Assembly: GCA_013314775.1 (NCBI GenBank)
Contig: JABUFB010000008.1
Coordinates: 124,001 to 188,000, forward strand
Length of the DNA: 64,000 nt
Source: Armatimonadota bacterium
GTDB taxonomy: Bacteria > Armatimonadota > Zipacnadia > Zipacnadales > JABUFB01
Direction: 5' to 3'
The position numbers and the translations under genes are program-made. The notes below the pieces were generated by a model that searched no databases, was not told the DNA's origin, and saw nothing but the letters and a program-made list of their open reading frames with translations. Below, piece after piece: positions 44,327 to 54,103 of this stretch. Numbering within the stretch: the first letter of the stretch is position 1; each line of letters opens with the position of its first letter.

Positions 44327-45688
44327 TCAGTCATAGCCCAGCCCTGACGCGCCTATGGTCTCCGTAGACACGTTCCCGTTGATGACACTGAACAGCGGCT
44401 GGTGGCGGCTGCGGAAATCCGGCTCCGACCATGGGATGAATTGCCGCGAGTTATACTCGACACCCATCAGCGTGTCGATTCGGGCAGCGAAGCCCACCGA
44501 GTGCAGTAGAGAGCGACCGGGGTTCGTCAAGTCTTGAACGGTCAGCACCATGCCTGCTTCCAGGGCCTTGGCGACGTATAATAACGAGGATGAATGACCT
44601 TTGCAAGTCTTGATGCCAACACCAGACCACCCGAGCTCCCGGGCAAGGTCCACTTTGCTGACGTCGGTGACCCCCTCGTCCACGACCACAGGCTTGATGG
44701 AGGCCACTTCAGACATGTCGAAATGGTGCACCGCTAAATCTCGCTCGGTAGGCTGCTCCAGGTACAGAAGACTATCGAAGGCAAGCGGTGAGGCGCTCCT
44801 GAGTTTGTCGAGATACTCCAGGACGGTGGCAGGGCTCTCGTTCATCTCATTTGAGTCAGTGGACAGCGAGAAGCTTCCGTTCATGCCCAATTGCTTGTAA
44901 GTGGCCTGGATAACATCGGCGACTTCCTTCGTCCGCGCCACGTCCCAGTCGATGTCCGTGCCCCTCAACTTGACCTTGAAACAGCGAAGCCCGTCACGTG
45001 CGATCCACTGATCGAGACTCACGGGCACCCCATCATCCGGGTCATCGTCGGTAATCTCGGCTGCCGTCAGCTTGTCCATTCCGCCGACCAGGTGGAACAC
45101 CGGAAGTTGGGGTTTGTACGCGTTCAGGATATACTCACTGATATAGCGCCCGGCGAAGTCAGGGCCGCACCAGCGCGATAGATCGTACTCCATGAACTCC
45201 GGCCCGTAGGCATCGTAGCAGCACACACCGTTGGCTCTGCCGAAAGCATCGTGGATCGCCGCGTCCGCCGGGCTTGAGCAGACGAGAGAGGCCAGAGCCG
45301 GCACGGGTTCGCCGAGTTCCAGGTCAGCGCCCACCGCCTCGCCGATCTGCAGGAGCCCGGGCTTTGCCTCCATGTACAAGTCTACGGGATGGCCGAAGTG
45401 GGAATCGGTAACCAACAAGTCACAGAAGCGAATGGCAATTTCGCGCATGGCCTGATCACGGACTTCGTGAGGCAAGACTGCACTGGGGAACGCCCATATG
45501 TCGCTCAGGAGGATATTGCCGTAGCCGTCGGCAATCTTACCTGAACGGGTCTCCACCCGCGCACGTACGGTAAGCGACGTAATTGCCCGGATGACCCCGG
45601 TTCCGAATTTGAGGGGTACCCGGAACTGCTCATCAGTGAAAACCGGCTCAAGCTCGAGAACGCGTATATCAGACTGCACTCGAATCAC
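44327..45688 (-). CDS. Enolase-superfamily enzyme (mandelate racemase/muconate lactonizing type)
   Basis: 453 residues. The capping domain is followed by a barrel with the KxK pair in CFKVKLRG and metal ligands in STDSNEM, YLEQPT and VVVDEG. The sequence is longer than most members by insertions near residues 130-200. Substrate is probably an acid sugar; no function can be assigned. The GTG at 45688 has only a weak ribosome site, and the start could be the GTG three codons later. Divergent from the DUF4091-like gene. Confidence 0.82.
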   Translation of the reverse strand: MIRVQSDIRVLELEPVFTDEQFRVPLKFGTGVIRAITSLTVRARVETRSGKIADGYGNILLSDIWAFPSAVLPHEVRDQAMREIAIRFCDLLVTDSHFGHPVDLYMEAKPGLLQIGEAVGADLELGEPVPALASLVCSSPADAAIHDAFGRANGVCCYDAYGPEFMEYDLSRWCGPDFAGRYISEYILNAYKPQLPVFHLVGGMDKLTAAEITDDDPDDGVPVSLDQWIARDGLRCFKVKLRGTDIDWDVARTKEVADVIQATYKQLGMNGSFSLSTDSNEMNESPATVLEYLDKLRSASPLAFDSLLYLEQPTERDLAVHHFDMSEVASIKPVVVDEGVTDVSKVDLARELGWSGVGIKTCKGHSSSLLYVAKALEAGMVLTVQDLTNPGRSLLHSVGFAARIDTLMGVEYNSRQFIPWSEPDFRSRHQPLFSVINGNVSTETIGASGLGYD

Positions 45689-45774
45689 TCACTTCTGACC
45701 ACACGGGCCAACGGCGTGTTTTGTTTGGTCCGGTGCGCGGCGACCGACCGCCGGTCTCGTCCGGCAAGACCTAC

Positions 45775-48645
45775 ATGATACCACAATTCCGTCGCTATAC
45801 TCCGCTGAATACCGCCTGGGCCGCCGTGCTCCTGGTGGCGCTATGCCTGACTGCAGCAGCCGACGACCCGGCCGTCGATTTGCTGCCCGTGGCTGTCTGT
45901 CCTACCGTGGACTGGCCTCCGTTGCTGGATGGCGACCTGAACGAGACCGCCTGGGACGCCGCGGGCTACGTCGGTCCGTTGACAAAGGTCGGCACGTATG
46001 ACTTGCCCGCTGAAGCCACCGCTTGTCAGGTTATGCTGGCAGACAACCGGCTGTGGCTGGGCATAACCTGCTTTGAAGGGCGCATGTCCTGCGTCGCGGC
46101 GAACGCGGAAGGGCGCGACCACCCGCGCGCCTGGACCGACGACTGCGTGCACGTTTTCATCGCCACTGGTAATCCAGCTGTTGAGTACTATCACCTGGTG
46201 GTCACTGTCGGCAATTCGGTACTCGACGAACGCGTCTATGATGCGGGGCAGGAGCGCGATGTCCGCTGGAACGCGGACATCGAGACCGCCGTGCAACGCC
46301 TGAGTGATCGCTGGACGTGCGAGATCTCCGTCGCCCTGCCGCCGGCCGAAAGTGCGGGGAGGCCCTGGCGCTTCAATCTCGCGCGAACCGAGACGCCCTC
46401 CAGTGAGTGGACCAGCTGGGGACCGCTGAACGCCAGCCTCCACGAGTTCCAGCACTTTGGCCGGTTGGTTCCAGCCGGCAGCCCCGTGATCCGCACGGCC
46501 GACATCGGCAGACCCTTCCTTGGCCGCAATGACTTCCGGGTCGCCGTTACCTCTGCTAGCCCTGGACAGCACGCGGATGTCGAGGTAATACGAGACGGCC
46601 GGGCGCACACGAAAGCGCGGGTCCCTCTTCGGTCAGGCTCCGCGGCGGCGATGAGTTACGAGATCCGCGATGAAGGGCGGGCGGCGGTCAGGCTCGCGGT
46701 CCGGGATGCCGCTGACGGGAGCCTGCGGTTCGCTACCCCGCCCGTGTGGTTCGAGGTGCGTCCTGTGCGGGAGCTGGTGGAACGAGCCGTGACCACGCTG
46801 GACAACATAGCCCAGACCGTGCGCACCGCCGCCAACGACCTTCTCAGGCGTGAGATCCTGCGCGAGGTGCGATCCACCAGGCGCGACGCCTCGGCGATAA
46901 TGGACGATGCGGAAGCGCTGATCGACGCCGGCACCGTCTCGCCGACCGCATGGAACGCGCTGCATGAGAGGGCCGTGGGGCTGGGACCGCGCCTTCGGAT
47001 TGCCCAGTACAAGAGCCGGCTGGCGGCGCAGGGAAATGGGCGGTTGCCAGGCTTTGCGTTGGGGGTCGAACACGCACTGCGCAAGCTGAGGCCTGACGAC
47101 GCGTCTTATCGCATCGCGCAGAACCTCGCCCTGTCCGGCGGGCGACGAGAGCGCACATCCGGCCAGGTGGTCATCGTCTCCCTGGGACAGACCATCGACG
47201 GTCTGAAGGTCGACTGGACTGACCTGATCGGACCGAAGGGAGCCCGGATCGGTCGGGATGCAGTTCACGTAAGCCGCGTCGGGTATGTGAAGACACGGCC
47301 TCCGGTATATGAAGTGGAGTATGTCGGCGAATGGCCTGACCCGCTTCTGCCGGTCGAGCCATTGTCCGTCTCTGCCGGGCGCATCCAGCCACTGTGGGTG
47401 ACGGTGAGTATCCCGCCCGATGCACGTCCAGGGCAGTATTCGGGGGAGATCACCGTCACCACTGAGAAGGAACCCGCGCAAAGAGTCGCCCTGCAGGTCG
47501 ATGTGTGGGACCTGGAACTGCCCCTGCATGGCCGGTTCCAGACCGGTTTCGGCAATGCTTACTATGGAGACCTGGTACAGTGGTACGGCCTGCCGCGCAC
47601 CCCGCCGGAAGATTTCCGAAAGCAGTTCTACCAGCTTCTCCTGAACAATCGCGTCAACCCTGCAGGGCTGTATATCCCGGAGACCTGGCCCCTCCCGGAA
47701 GACTTTGACTGGTGCTATGAACGGGGGATGAACGCCCTTTGCCTCGGGAATCTAGACACCGCAAGCCCGGACCGCCTGCGGGAGATAGCCCGCCTGGCCC
47801 TGTGGCTGCAGGGCAAGCAAAGACTGGGGATGGGCTACGTGTACGGGTTCGGGCTTGATTCCCCCGAAGACCTGGAGCGGGCGCGCTGGGCACTGGAGCA
47901 GTTGAAGGATCTGGCGCCGGGCTTACGGCGAGCAGCGCCGGTGAAGCCCACATCGGAACTCTTCGGGCTCGCGAACATCTGGGGGACGCTGACCTCGGAG
48001 TTCAGCAGCTTCGCCGCAGGCAAGCGCATGCGCCTGGGAGATGAAGTGTGGTGGTACGTCTGCTGCGGTCCGCGGCATCCATATGGGAACTTCTTCATCG
48101 ACTATCCGGCCATCGATGCGCGCGCTCTCTTCTGGGCTGCCTACCGCTACCGGGTAACGGGCTTCTTCTACTATGAAGTCGCTATGTGGGCCTCGAACAT
48201 GCTGACCATGGACACGGGGGGAAGCTCCCTGGTGCTGCACGACGACCCGGACGCCCTCGCTGCCCTCCGGAACGGTAAGCGTTGGCCCGAGGTGCCCTGG
48301 AACACTTACACCTTCAGCCGGTACAACGGCGACGGGCAGCTCATTTACCCCGGTCCGGGTCAGAAACTATTGCCGAGCCTGCGTCTCGAGGTCATACGCG
48401 ACGGGATCGAGGACTACGAGCTCCTCGCGCTGCTGGACGATCTGGCCGCCCAGCTCAAGGCCCATCGCCAGGGGGGGCGGTATCAGTATCTTGTCGATGA
48501 GGCGCGGGTACTCACCAGTGTGCGGGAGACCGTGCTGCGCGACCTGACTGACTTCACACAGGACCCCCTGGTGCTGTTGGCAGAGCGGGAGGCGCTGGCC
48601 AGGCAGGCCCAGCGCCTCCAGAGGGTTCTGCGCGAGTTGGGTTGA
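45775..48645 (+). CDS. Large secreted protein with CBM9-like N-terminus and DUF4091-like C-terminus
   Basis: 956 residues. Signal peptide (to about 30), then a CBM9-like domain (LLDGDLNETAWD, AWTDDCVHVFI), a helical stretch near 340-440, a beta domain, and a TIM-barrel-like region ending in the DUF4091 hallmark SLRLEVIRDGIEDYELLALL. Proteins of this plan occur with glycan-degrading genes and may be glycoside hydrolases. Start chosen where the signal peptide begins; no strong ribosome site is seen. Its stop is five bases from that of the convergent isomerase gene. Confidence 0.8.
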   Translation: MIPQFRRYTPLNTAWAAVLLVALCLTAAADDPAVDLLPVAVCPTVDWPPLLDGDLNETAWDAAGYVGPLTKVGTYDLPAEATACQVMLADNRLWLGITCFEGRMSCVAANAEGRDHPRAWTDDCVHVFIATGNPAVEYYHLVVTVGNSVLDERVYDAGQERDVRWNADIETAVQRLSDRWTCEISVALPPAESAGRPWRFNLARTETPSSEWTSWGPLNASLHEFQHFGRLVPAGSPVIRTADIGRPFLGRNDFRVAVTSASPGQHADVEVIRDGRAHTKARVPLRSGSAAAMSYEIRDEGRAAVRLAVRDAADGSLRFATPPVWFEVRPVRELVERAVTTLDNIAQTVRTAANDLLRREILREVRSTRRDASAIMDDAEALIDAGTVSPTAWNALHERAVGLGPRLRIAQYKSRLAAQGNGRLPGFALGVEHALRKLRPDDASYRIAQNLALSGGRRERTSGQVVIVSLGQTIDGLKVDWTDLIGPKGARIGRDAVHVSRVGYVKTRPPVYEVEYVGEWPDPLLPVEPLSVSAGRIQPLWVTVSIPPDARPGQYSGEITVTTEKEPAQRVALQVDVWDLELPLHGRFQTGFGNAYYGDLVQWYGLPRTPPEDFRKQFYQLLLNNRVNPAGLYIPETWPLPEDFDWCYERGMNALCLGNLDTASPDRLREIARLALWLQGKQRLGMGYVYGFGLDSPEDLERARWALEQLKDLAPGLRRAAPVKPTSELFGLANIWGTLTSEFSSFAAGKRMRLGDEVWWYVCCGPRHPYGNFFIDYPAIDARALFWAAYRYRVTGFFYYEVAMWASNMLTMDTGGSSLVLHDDPDALAALRNGKRWPEVPWNTYTFSRYNGDGQLIYPGPGQKLLPSLRLEVIRDGIEDYELLALLDDLAAQLKAHRQGGRYQYLVDEARVLTSVRETVLRDLTDFTQDPLVLLAEREALARQAQRLQRVLRELG

Positions 48646-48650
48646 GTCGT

Positions 48651-49481
48651 CTACGCCGCTTCTTCCATCACCCGCGCGATCAGGTCCTTCAACGGCGGCA
48701 CGCCCTTGCGCATGGCCTCCTCGGGAGAATAGACGTTGCCCTCGTACTCGAAATCGATGAAACCGGCGTAGCCTTTGGAGGCCATGGCGCGCACCACTGG
48801 CTCCGGGTCCACAAGGCCTTCTCCGATGAGCGCAGGACGGTACAGGCGGCCATCCAGACCGGGCCGGCCATCCTCTGCAAGCTCCCAGTCCTTGAAATGC
48901 GCGTGGATGATGTTTTCCCAGGAGTTGAGGTAACCGTCCGCCGGGTTCTCCCCGCCCATGAGTACGTTTCCACTGTCCAGCGTGACCTTGAGGCCCGGAA
49001 CTTGGGCGATAGCGGCGTTGACGTCAGCCGAAACCGCGAAAGGGCTGTCGGCGCCAGGGAAATGCTCCACAGTGACTGCGAGCCCAAGGGCGGCACCCAT
49101 GGGAACGATCTGTTTGAGGTTCCCGATCGCCACCTCCCGCGCCGTATCCCGGGGTACGCCGGGAATGCCGGACACCACCACCATCACTTTGTCCACCCCA
49201 AGTTCCGCAGCGGCATCGAGCCCTTCACGTACCGCGTCCATGCCCTTCGCTTGCGCTTCCGGGTCCGGGTCCTGGATGCGCGCGCTGAAGGTGTAGCAAG
49301 CGCTCACGAGGCCGTAGTCGGCAGTGATCTTCCGAACTTCAGACGGGGAATGCCCGTATGTGGTGACCCAATCCACACCCTCGAGCCCAAGCTCATTTGC
49401 AAGTCGGCATAACACGGCAATATCCGGGTTCTTGCCCCAGTCTCCGCGGGCAAGGGTGTATGACATCATAGCGATCTTCAC
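48651..49481 (-). CDS. Sugar phosphate isomerase/epimerase family TIM-barrel protein
   Basis: 276 residues of the xylose-isomerase-like/AP endonuclease 2 fold. Metal-site candidates are Glu in TVEHFPG, Asp in LKVTLDSGN, His in NIIHAHFKDW and Glu in YAGFIDFEYEG. Likely interconverts or epimerises a keto-sugar or inositol derivative. Its ATG overlaps the stop of the ceramidase-like gene by four bases, so it is the last gene of a DegT-ceramidase-like-isomerase operon. Confidence 0.88.
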   Translation of the reverse strand: MKIAMMSYTLARGDWGKNPDIAVLCRLANELGLEGVDWVTTYGHSPSEVRKITADYGLVSACYTFSARIQDPDPEAQAKGMDAVREGLDAAAELGVDKVMVVVSGIPGVPRDTAREVAIGNLKQIVPMGAALGLAVTVEHFPGADSPFAVSADVNAAIAQVPGLKVTLDSGNVLMGGENPADGYLNSWENIIHAHFKDWELAEDGRPGLDGRLYRPALIGEGLVDPEPVVRAMASKGYAGFIDFEYEGNVYSPEEAMRKGVPPLKDLIARVMEEAA

Positions 49482-50752
49482 TGTTCAGAACCCTCCTGCC
49501 TGATGAGTTCGATTGCGGCGTCAGCCAGCATGTCTCCCGTCTCCGGGGCCATGCGCGAACTGCCCGCGAATGTGGTCTCGTATCCGCCGCGGTCGAATGC
49601 CTGGCGATGAGGGACATATCCCACCATTCCGTTGGCCCAGGCGACCACAACCGCCTTGCGCGGGTAACTCTCTTCCTTGATCCGCAGGCCCAACTGCACG
49701 AAATACTCTGCCGGAATGCTCACGAAAGTGAACTCGTCCATCGAGAGCGCCTGCACCTCCGCGGGCTGGGTCTTGCGGCTTTCGATACGACCGAGAAGCG
49801 CGGGCATGTGGCGGTCATAGATCTGCGGGTCGACGAATCTCTGTGCGCCGGGAGCCGTGCCCCTGACCTCATCCTCCGTCGCGTTACGGTAGGGGAGCTG
49901 GACCGTTGTCCGCCTGCCTGAGATTCGGCAACTGGCGCGCCACTGTCCCGTCGCGACCGCCTGCAGCACATCCTCCGCAAGCTTCCGCCCGGCCTGGTCC
50001 ATGTCCAACGAGGCTGATGGGTCCACCGGGTTCGAGGTGTGGACATTCCCGCCCGCACCGTTCAGAAACATCGCCACCGGTATCCCCTGCTGCTTCAGCG
50101 TGGCTGCCATCACTCCCGGCCATCCCGCCGAGAAGTACTCGTCGCCCCCATGGTGAGTGGGGTGGCAGGCGTAGTTCACCAGACAACCCAGCATCTGACC
50201 TGCCGTGTCGCGGGCTGCGAGGACCAGCACTTCCGGGTCGATGGGCCCCTCGAAACAAAGGGCATCGGGATTGGCGAAGCTTCCGTGCGTGCAGACCGTC
50301 CCATCGCGCATGATCAGGCGGCGGTTGTGGCCGATTTCGAAGTCCACAGTCCGTCCGAAGCAGATCTCGGCTTCAACGGCGGAATCAAGCGCTCGCCCGA
50401 ATGCCTCCACCATGCTGCCCGTCAGGAACGCCAGGTATTTCTCATCGCGTCGCACATCCCCACAGTTGGCCACTGCCGGGCCGCCGTGAGTGTGGGTCGC
50501 CGACACCATTATCCGCTCGCCGGGAAACCCGACTTGATCCGTGATGCGCCGACGCACTTCCTCAACCGTGCTCCATCGCACCGAAAGCGTGTCCAGCTGG
50601 ATGAAGCCGATGTGTTGCCCTTCGCATTCGAACACCGCCGCGCGGGCGAAGAGCCGATCCGCAACCGCAGTCGGGATGATCTCTTTCAGCCAACCGATCT
50701 TGGCCGTCCCCAGCGGTGGCGTGATGTCGACCTCGGCGAACCCGGCGCGCAT
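49478..50752 (-). CDS. Neutral/alkaline ceramidase-like N-terminal domain protein
   Basis: 424 residues, no signal peptide. It begins with the family AGFAEVDITPPLG and carries ATHTHGG and NYACHPTHHGG, which supply the zinc His residues of neutral ceramidase, and FLNGAGGNVHT near the active site. The C-terminal Ig-like domain of true ceramidases is missing. Stand-alone domains like this are frequent in glycan-degrading bacteria and may cleave amides of unknown kind. Linked by overlap or two-base gap to both neighbours. Confidence 0.82.
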   Translation of the reverse strand: MRAGFAEVDITPPLGTAKIGWLKEIIPTAVADRLFARAAVFECEGQHIGFIQLDTLSVRWSTVEEVRRRITDQVGFPGERIMVSATHTHGGPAVANCGDVRRDEKYLAFLTGSMVEAFGRALDSAVEAEICFGRTVDFEIGHNRRLIMRDGTVCTHGSFANPDALCFEGPIDPEVLVLAARDTAGQMLGCLVNYACHPTHHGGDEYFSAGWPGVMAATLKQQGIPVAMFLNGAGGNVHTSNPVDPSASLDMDQAGRKLAEDVLQAVATGQWRASCRISGRRTTVQLPYRNATEDEVRGTAPGAQRFVDPQIYDRHMPALLGRIESRKTQPAEVQALSMDEFTFVSIPAEYFVQLGLRIKEESYPRKAVVVAWANGMVGYVPHRQAFDRGGYETTFAGSSRMAPETGDMLADAAIELIRQEGSEQ

Positions 50753-50754
50753 GG

Positions 50755-52032
50755 CTACTTCGCCTCCGGAACCTGTTCGAGCTGGTCCAGGTTCGCCATG
50801 ACCTTGCGGATTCCCGCAGCCATGTATTTCACGGCCTCCGGGCCGTTTGGCGGCCGCAGCGGGTAAGTGATTCCCGTGTGGGTGTCGCAGTGCTTTTGAG
50901 CCACCGGGTAGTTATGGGGTGCGTAGTCCACCGCTTCAGCGTTCGGGCAGTCCCACGGGCAGCCGTGACCGTAGCCGTTCTTGGCCTGGAAGACCGTCAT
51001 GGCCGGGAGAATGAAGCGCTGCCACAGGCCGGTCTGCACCCCCTCCGCGTTCATCGCGGCCACGATCTTGTCGCGGAATACCGGGGCGTCCTCCGAGTGC
51101 CCGAGGGCCTCCAGATCGAACCGCAAGGTGTAGTTGTACCAGTTGTGGTCGCAGTGCGCGGGAGCGGTGGGCAGGATCAGTCCCGGCACGCCCTGGAGCT
51201 CTTCTGTGAACAGCTTGGCATGCGCGGCGATGCTTGCCAGGTTCGCGTCAAGCTTCTTCAATTGGGCGCGCCCGAAGGCGGCGGTGAGATCGTTGTTGCG
51301 GTACATCCAGCCCATGGCATACACGTGGTAGTCGCGGCTTTCGGCAGGGGAACGGGTCTCCCCGAATGACCATAGCGACTGGGCCTTAGCCAGCATCTCA
51401 TCGTCATCCGTGACGAACGCCCCGCCTTCGCCGGAACACAGGAGCTTGTTCTGGTTGAAGCTGAAGGCCGCGCAGTGGCCGATGGTGCCGACCTTGCGCC
51501 CCTTGTACCTCGCCCCGTGCGCCTGGCAGGCGTCCTCAATCACCTTGAGCCCGTGGCGGTTGGCAATGTCCATAATGGGGTCCATCTCGGCGCTCAGGCC
51601 GTGCAGGTGCACCACGATGATCGCCCGGGTCTTCGGAGTGATGGCGGCCTCGATTTTCGCCGGATCGATGTTCATGGTATCGTAGTCGATGTCCACGAAC
51701 ACCGGGATGCTATTGTGCTGCAAGACGCAGGTGACCGAACTGGACCACGAGTAGGCAGGGACGATCACCTCGTCTCCGCAGCCGCAGTCACAGGCCACCA
51801 GGCCCATGTGAAGAGCGGCGGTTCCGGAGTTCGTGGTGAGGCAGTGGCGGTTGCCATTCCACTGGGCGAACTCCTCCTGCAGGGCTTGGCAGTTGGGGCC
51901 GAAAGCATGGTTCGCCTGATCGAGGGAAGCCAGGATCATTTCGCGGTCGAGTTCGTCGACCGGCGGCCACGATTTGAGGAAACCCGCGGGAATCGCGGGT
52001 GCGCCGCCATTGATAGCGAGCAGTTCGGACAT
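50755..52032 (-). CDS. DegT/DnrJ/EryC1/StrS-family aminotransferase
   Basis: 425 residues, PLP-dependent sugar aminotransferase type. NSGTAALHMGL binds the phosphate, VIEDACQAHGARYKG holds the ring Asp, and the Schiff-base Lys is in FNQNKLLCSGEGG. It may act as an aminotransferase on keto-sugars or as a dehydratase-like relative; this longer subgroup often ends near catabolic genes. ATG at 52032 has GGAGGTG upstream. First gene of a tight three-gene operon. Confidence 0.9.
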   Translation of the reverse strand: MSELLAINGGAPAIPAGFLKSWPPVDELDREMILASLDQANHAFGPNCQALQEEFAQWNGNRHCLTTNSGTAALHMGLVACDCGCGDEVIVPAYSWSSSVTCVLQHNSIPVFVDIDYDTMNIDPAKIEAAITPKTRAIIVVHLHGLSAEMDPIMDIANRHGLKVIEDACQAHGARYKGRKVGTIGHCAAFSFNQNKLLCSGEGGAFVTDDDEMLAKAQSLWSFGETRSPAESRDYHVYAMGWMYRNNDLTAAFGRAQLKKLDANLASIAAHAKLFTEELQGVPGLILPTAPAHCDHNWYNYTLRFDLEALGHSEDAPVFRDKIVAAMNAEGVQTGLWQRFILPAMTVFQAKNGYGHGCPWDCPNAEAVDYAPHNYPVAQKHCDTHTGITYPLRPPNGPEAVKYMAAGIRKVMANLDQLEQVPEAK

Positions 52033-52197
52033 AGGTGCACCTCCGTCAGTAGTCTGGCGGTGTTCGCGCAATGCAAGCGGGGGACCTCCCTGTCCTTGAA
52101 CAGCCCGGGAGGTACCAGAGTCAAAGATGGCGAACGTGCGCGGGCAGGTGGGCCGGGACAGGCCGGCATCATATTCCGGAGACCGAAGGCAAAGCCA

Positions 52198-53337
52198 ATG
52201 TACATCCGCCCCGACTACGAAACCGCCCGGGCGAAAGCCGGGTTTAGCTGGTCCGCCGGGGGCTCGCAGGCAGCGCTGCGAGCACTTACCGGGACGCCGA
52301 TCCGAGACTTCAACCTCAACCCCGACGCCTTGATCGACTGCTACCGCCGGGGCAGGCCGATGCTGCGCGAGATGTTCGGTGAAGACGTGTCACTCCCCGG
52401 ACTGGCGACCCCTGCCATCAGCTACGGGCACGTGAACGCGCTGGGCTCCGAACTGATCTTCCCTGAAGGGGGCGAGGTGGCTCACACTCACATCTATGGC
52501 TCGCTGGAGGAAGGAATCCGGCGCCTGCAAGAGCCCGTGGACTATGCCACCGCGGGAATGGCCCCGTTCTTCCTGGACTTTCGCAGGCAAATTCAGGAAG
52601 CCTTTCCTGGCGAAAACGTGGTGTTCTCGTACGGTGCCGAGGGGCCAATCACCACTTGCTACGAACTGCGCGGCGAGGCTTTCTTCACCGACATATTCGA
52701 CGAACCGGAGCTTGCCGTGCGCTTTGTGGAACTCGTCACTGACAGCATTGTCGAGTTTCATCGGTTCATGGGTGAAGTCCACGGCAGCGGTCCCTTGCCT
52801 AATCCCTCGGGCGCCGGGATGGTGGACGACCTTGCCAGCTTCATCCTCCCGCGCCTGTTCGGCTCGCTGGTGATGCCGGCCTGGGAGAGGTACTACAGCG
52901 CGCTCACCACGGGCAAACGGACTGCACACATCGAGAACCTGAAACCTGAGCAGTTGCCCTATCTCGAGGAGATCGGCCTGAGCTTCTACGACCCATCGAT
53001 CTCGACTGCCTTGCACCCGAAGATCGTGTCAGCTGCGTGCCGGGTCCCTTACCTGTGGCGGCTGGGAAGCTTCCACTACTGGGAAATGAGTGAGCAGGAC
53101 GTGGAGGACTTCGTCTACCAGTCTTGCGCTGACGGCGCAAGTTCTGTGGTGACCTATGTCGAAGAGTCGCTTTGCACTGAGGTCGGCGTGCGGAAAGTCC
53201 ATGCCTTCATCCGCGCCGGCAAAGAAGCCGCACGGCTGGTCCATGAAGGCTGCTCGCGCGAAGAGATTGGCCAGCGCGTGTCTCCTGAGGGAAGGGCGAA
53301 GTTCTGGGAAGGTTGGGGCGGGTATAAGGGACTCTGA
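52198..53337 (+). CDS. Uroporphyrinogen decarboxylase (URO-D) family protein
   Basis: 379 residues of the URO-D superfamily fold. SYGAEGPITTCYEL, DEPELAVRFVELVTDSIVEFHR, the HIENLKPEQLPYLEEIGL segment and a SCADGASSVVTY region match the catabolic or methyltransferase-like branch more than heme-pathway HemE. It is likely a corrinoid-type methyltransferase relative or unknown lyase. ATG at 52198. The radical SAM gene begins two bases after its stop. Confidence 0.78.
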   Translation: MYIRPDYETARAKAGFSWSAGGSQAALRALTGTPIRDFNLNPDALIDCYRRGRPMLREMFGEDVSLPGLATPAISYGHVNALGSELIFPEGGEVAHTHIYGSLEEGIRRLQEPVDYATAGMAPFFLDFRRQIQEAFPGENVVFSYGAEGPITTCYELRGEAFFTDIFDEPELAVRFVELVTDSIVEFHRFMGEVHGSGPLPNPSGAGMVDDLASFILPRLFGSLVMPAWERYYSALTTGKRTAHIENLKPEQLPYLEEIGLSFYDPSISTALHPKIVSAACRVPYLWRLGSFHYWEMSEQDVEDFVYQSCADGASSVVTYVEESLCTEVGVRKVHAFIRAGKEAARLVHEGCSREEIGQRVSPEGRAKFWEGWGGYKGL

Positions 53338-53339
53338 AT

Positions 53340-54089
53340 ATGTATGCGGGCCGGAGGGGGCGAGTCTATCACATGAAAGAGAACGGGGAACTGCAGGTCG
53401 GCGGCTTTGTGCCGCTGACAACGGTTGAGTGGGAAGACCGCCTGTGCGCAGTGGTGTTCGTGCAGGGCTGTCCCTGGTGCTGCCCGTACTGCCACAACCC
53501 AGAGCTGATCCCCCGCGTCCCGGGAGCCATCTCCTGGGCAAGCCTGACTGTACTGCTGGCCGAACGCACCGGGTTCCTGGATGCAGTTGTCTTCAGCGGT
53601 GGTGAGCCAACCTGTCAGGTTGCGCTCCTCGCTGCTCTCGCGCAGGTCCGAGAGATGGGCTTCGCCACTGCAGTGCACACGAACGGATGCAATCCCGAAC
53701 TGCTCGAGGCGATTGTGGCTGAGGGGCTCGCGGATTACCTCGCAATGGACGTCAAAGCACCAGTGGAGAAGTACGCGCGAGTAACGGGGGTGGGGGAGAG
53801 TGGCTGGGCAGCAGCCCGGAGCATCGAGGTCATCGTCGAATCAGGGATCGACCACGAGTTCCGGACGACCTGGCACCCGGACCTGCTTGATGCGGGAGAT
53901 TTGCGCGCCATCGCGGAATGGTTGAAGCGCAGCGGCGCCCGGGCGTACTACATCCAGCAGTTCCGGGGCGAGGGCTGCGCGGACACGGACCTGGCTGCCT
54001 CGGACGCCCTTCCTGCTGAGATCCCCGCCGATCTGGCGCGAGAGATCCAGAACATGTTCCCCCGGTTCGGCGTTCGATCAGCGTCATAA
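53340..54089 (+). CDS. Radical SAM activase, NrdG-like
   Basis: 249 residues. The cluster motif C44-x3-C48-x2-C51 (GCPWCCPYCHNP) and SGGEPT for SAM are present, followed by LAMDVKAP. This matches anaerobic ribonucleotide reductase activating proteins and other glycyl-radical activases. No nrdD or glycyl-radical enzyme is in the window, so its partner is elsewhere, or it serves the URO-D-family protein to which it is translationally linked. Confidence 0.85.
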   Translation: MYAGRRGRVYHMKENGELQVGGFVPLTTVEWEDRLCAVVFVQGCPWCCPYCHNPELIPRVPGAISWASLTVLLAERTGFLDAVVFSGGEPTCQVALLAALAQVREMGFATAVHTNGCNPELLEAIVAEGLADYLAMDVKAPVEKYARVTGVGESGWAAARSIEVIVESGIDHEFRTTWHPDLLDAGDLRAIAEWLKRSGARAYYIQQFRGEGCADTDLAASDALPAEIPADLAREIQNMFPRFGVRSAS

Positions 54090-54103
54090 AGAGTGTCGGC
54101 GCA

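Noticed and set aside
51475-52197. Long N-terminal extension of the URO-D-family frame
   Set aside because: It is antisense to the DegT gene; homologues begin near the ATG at 52198.
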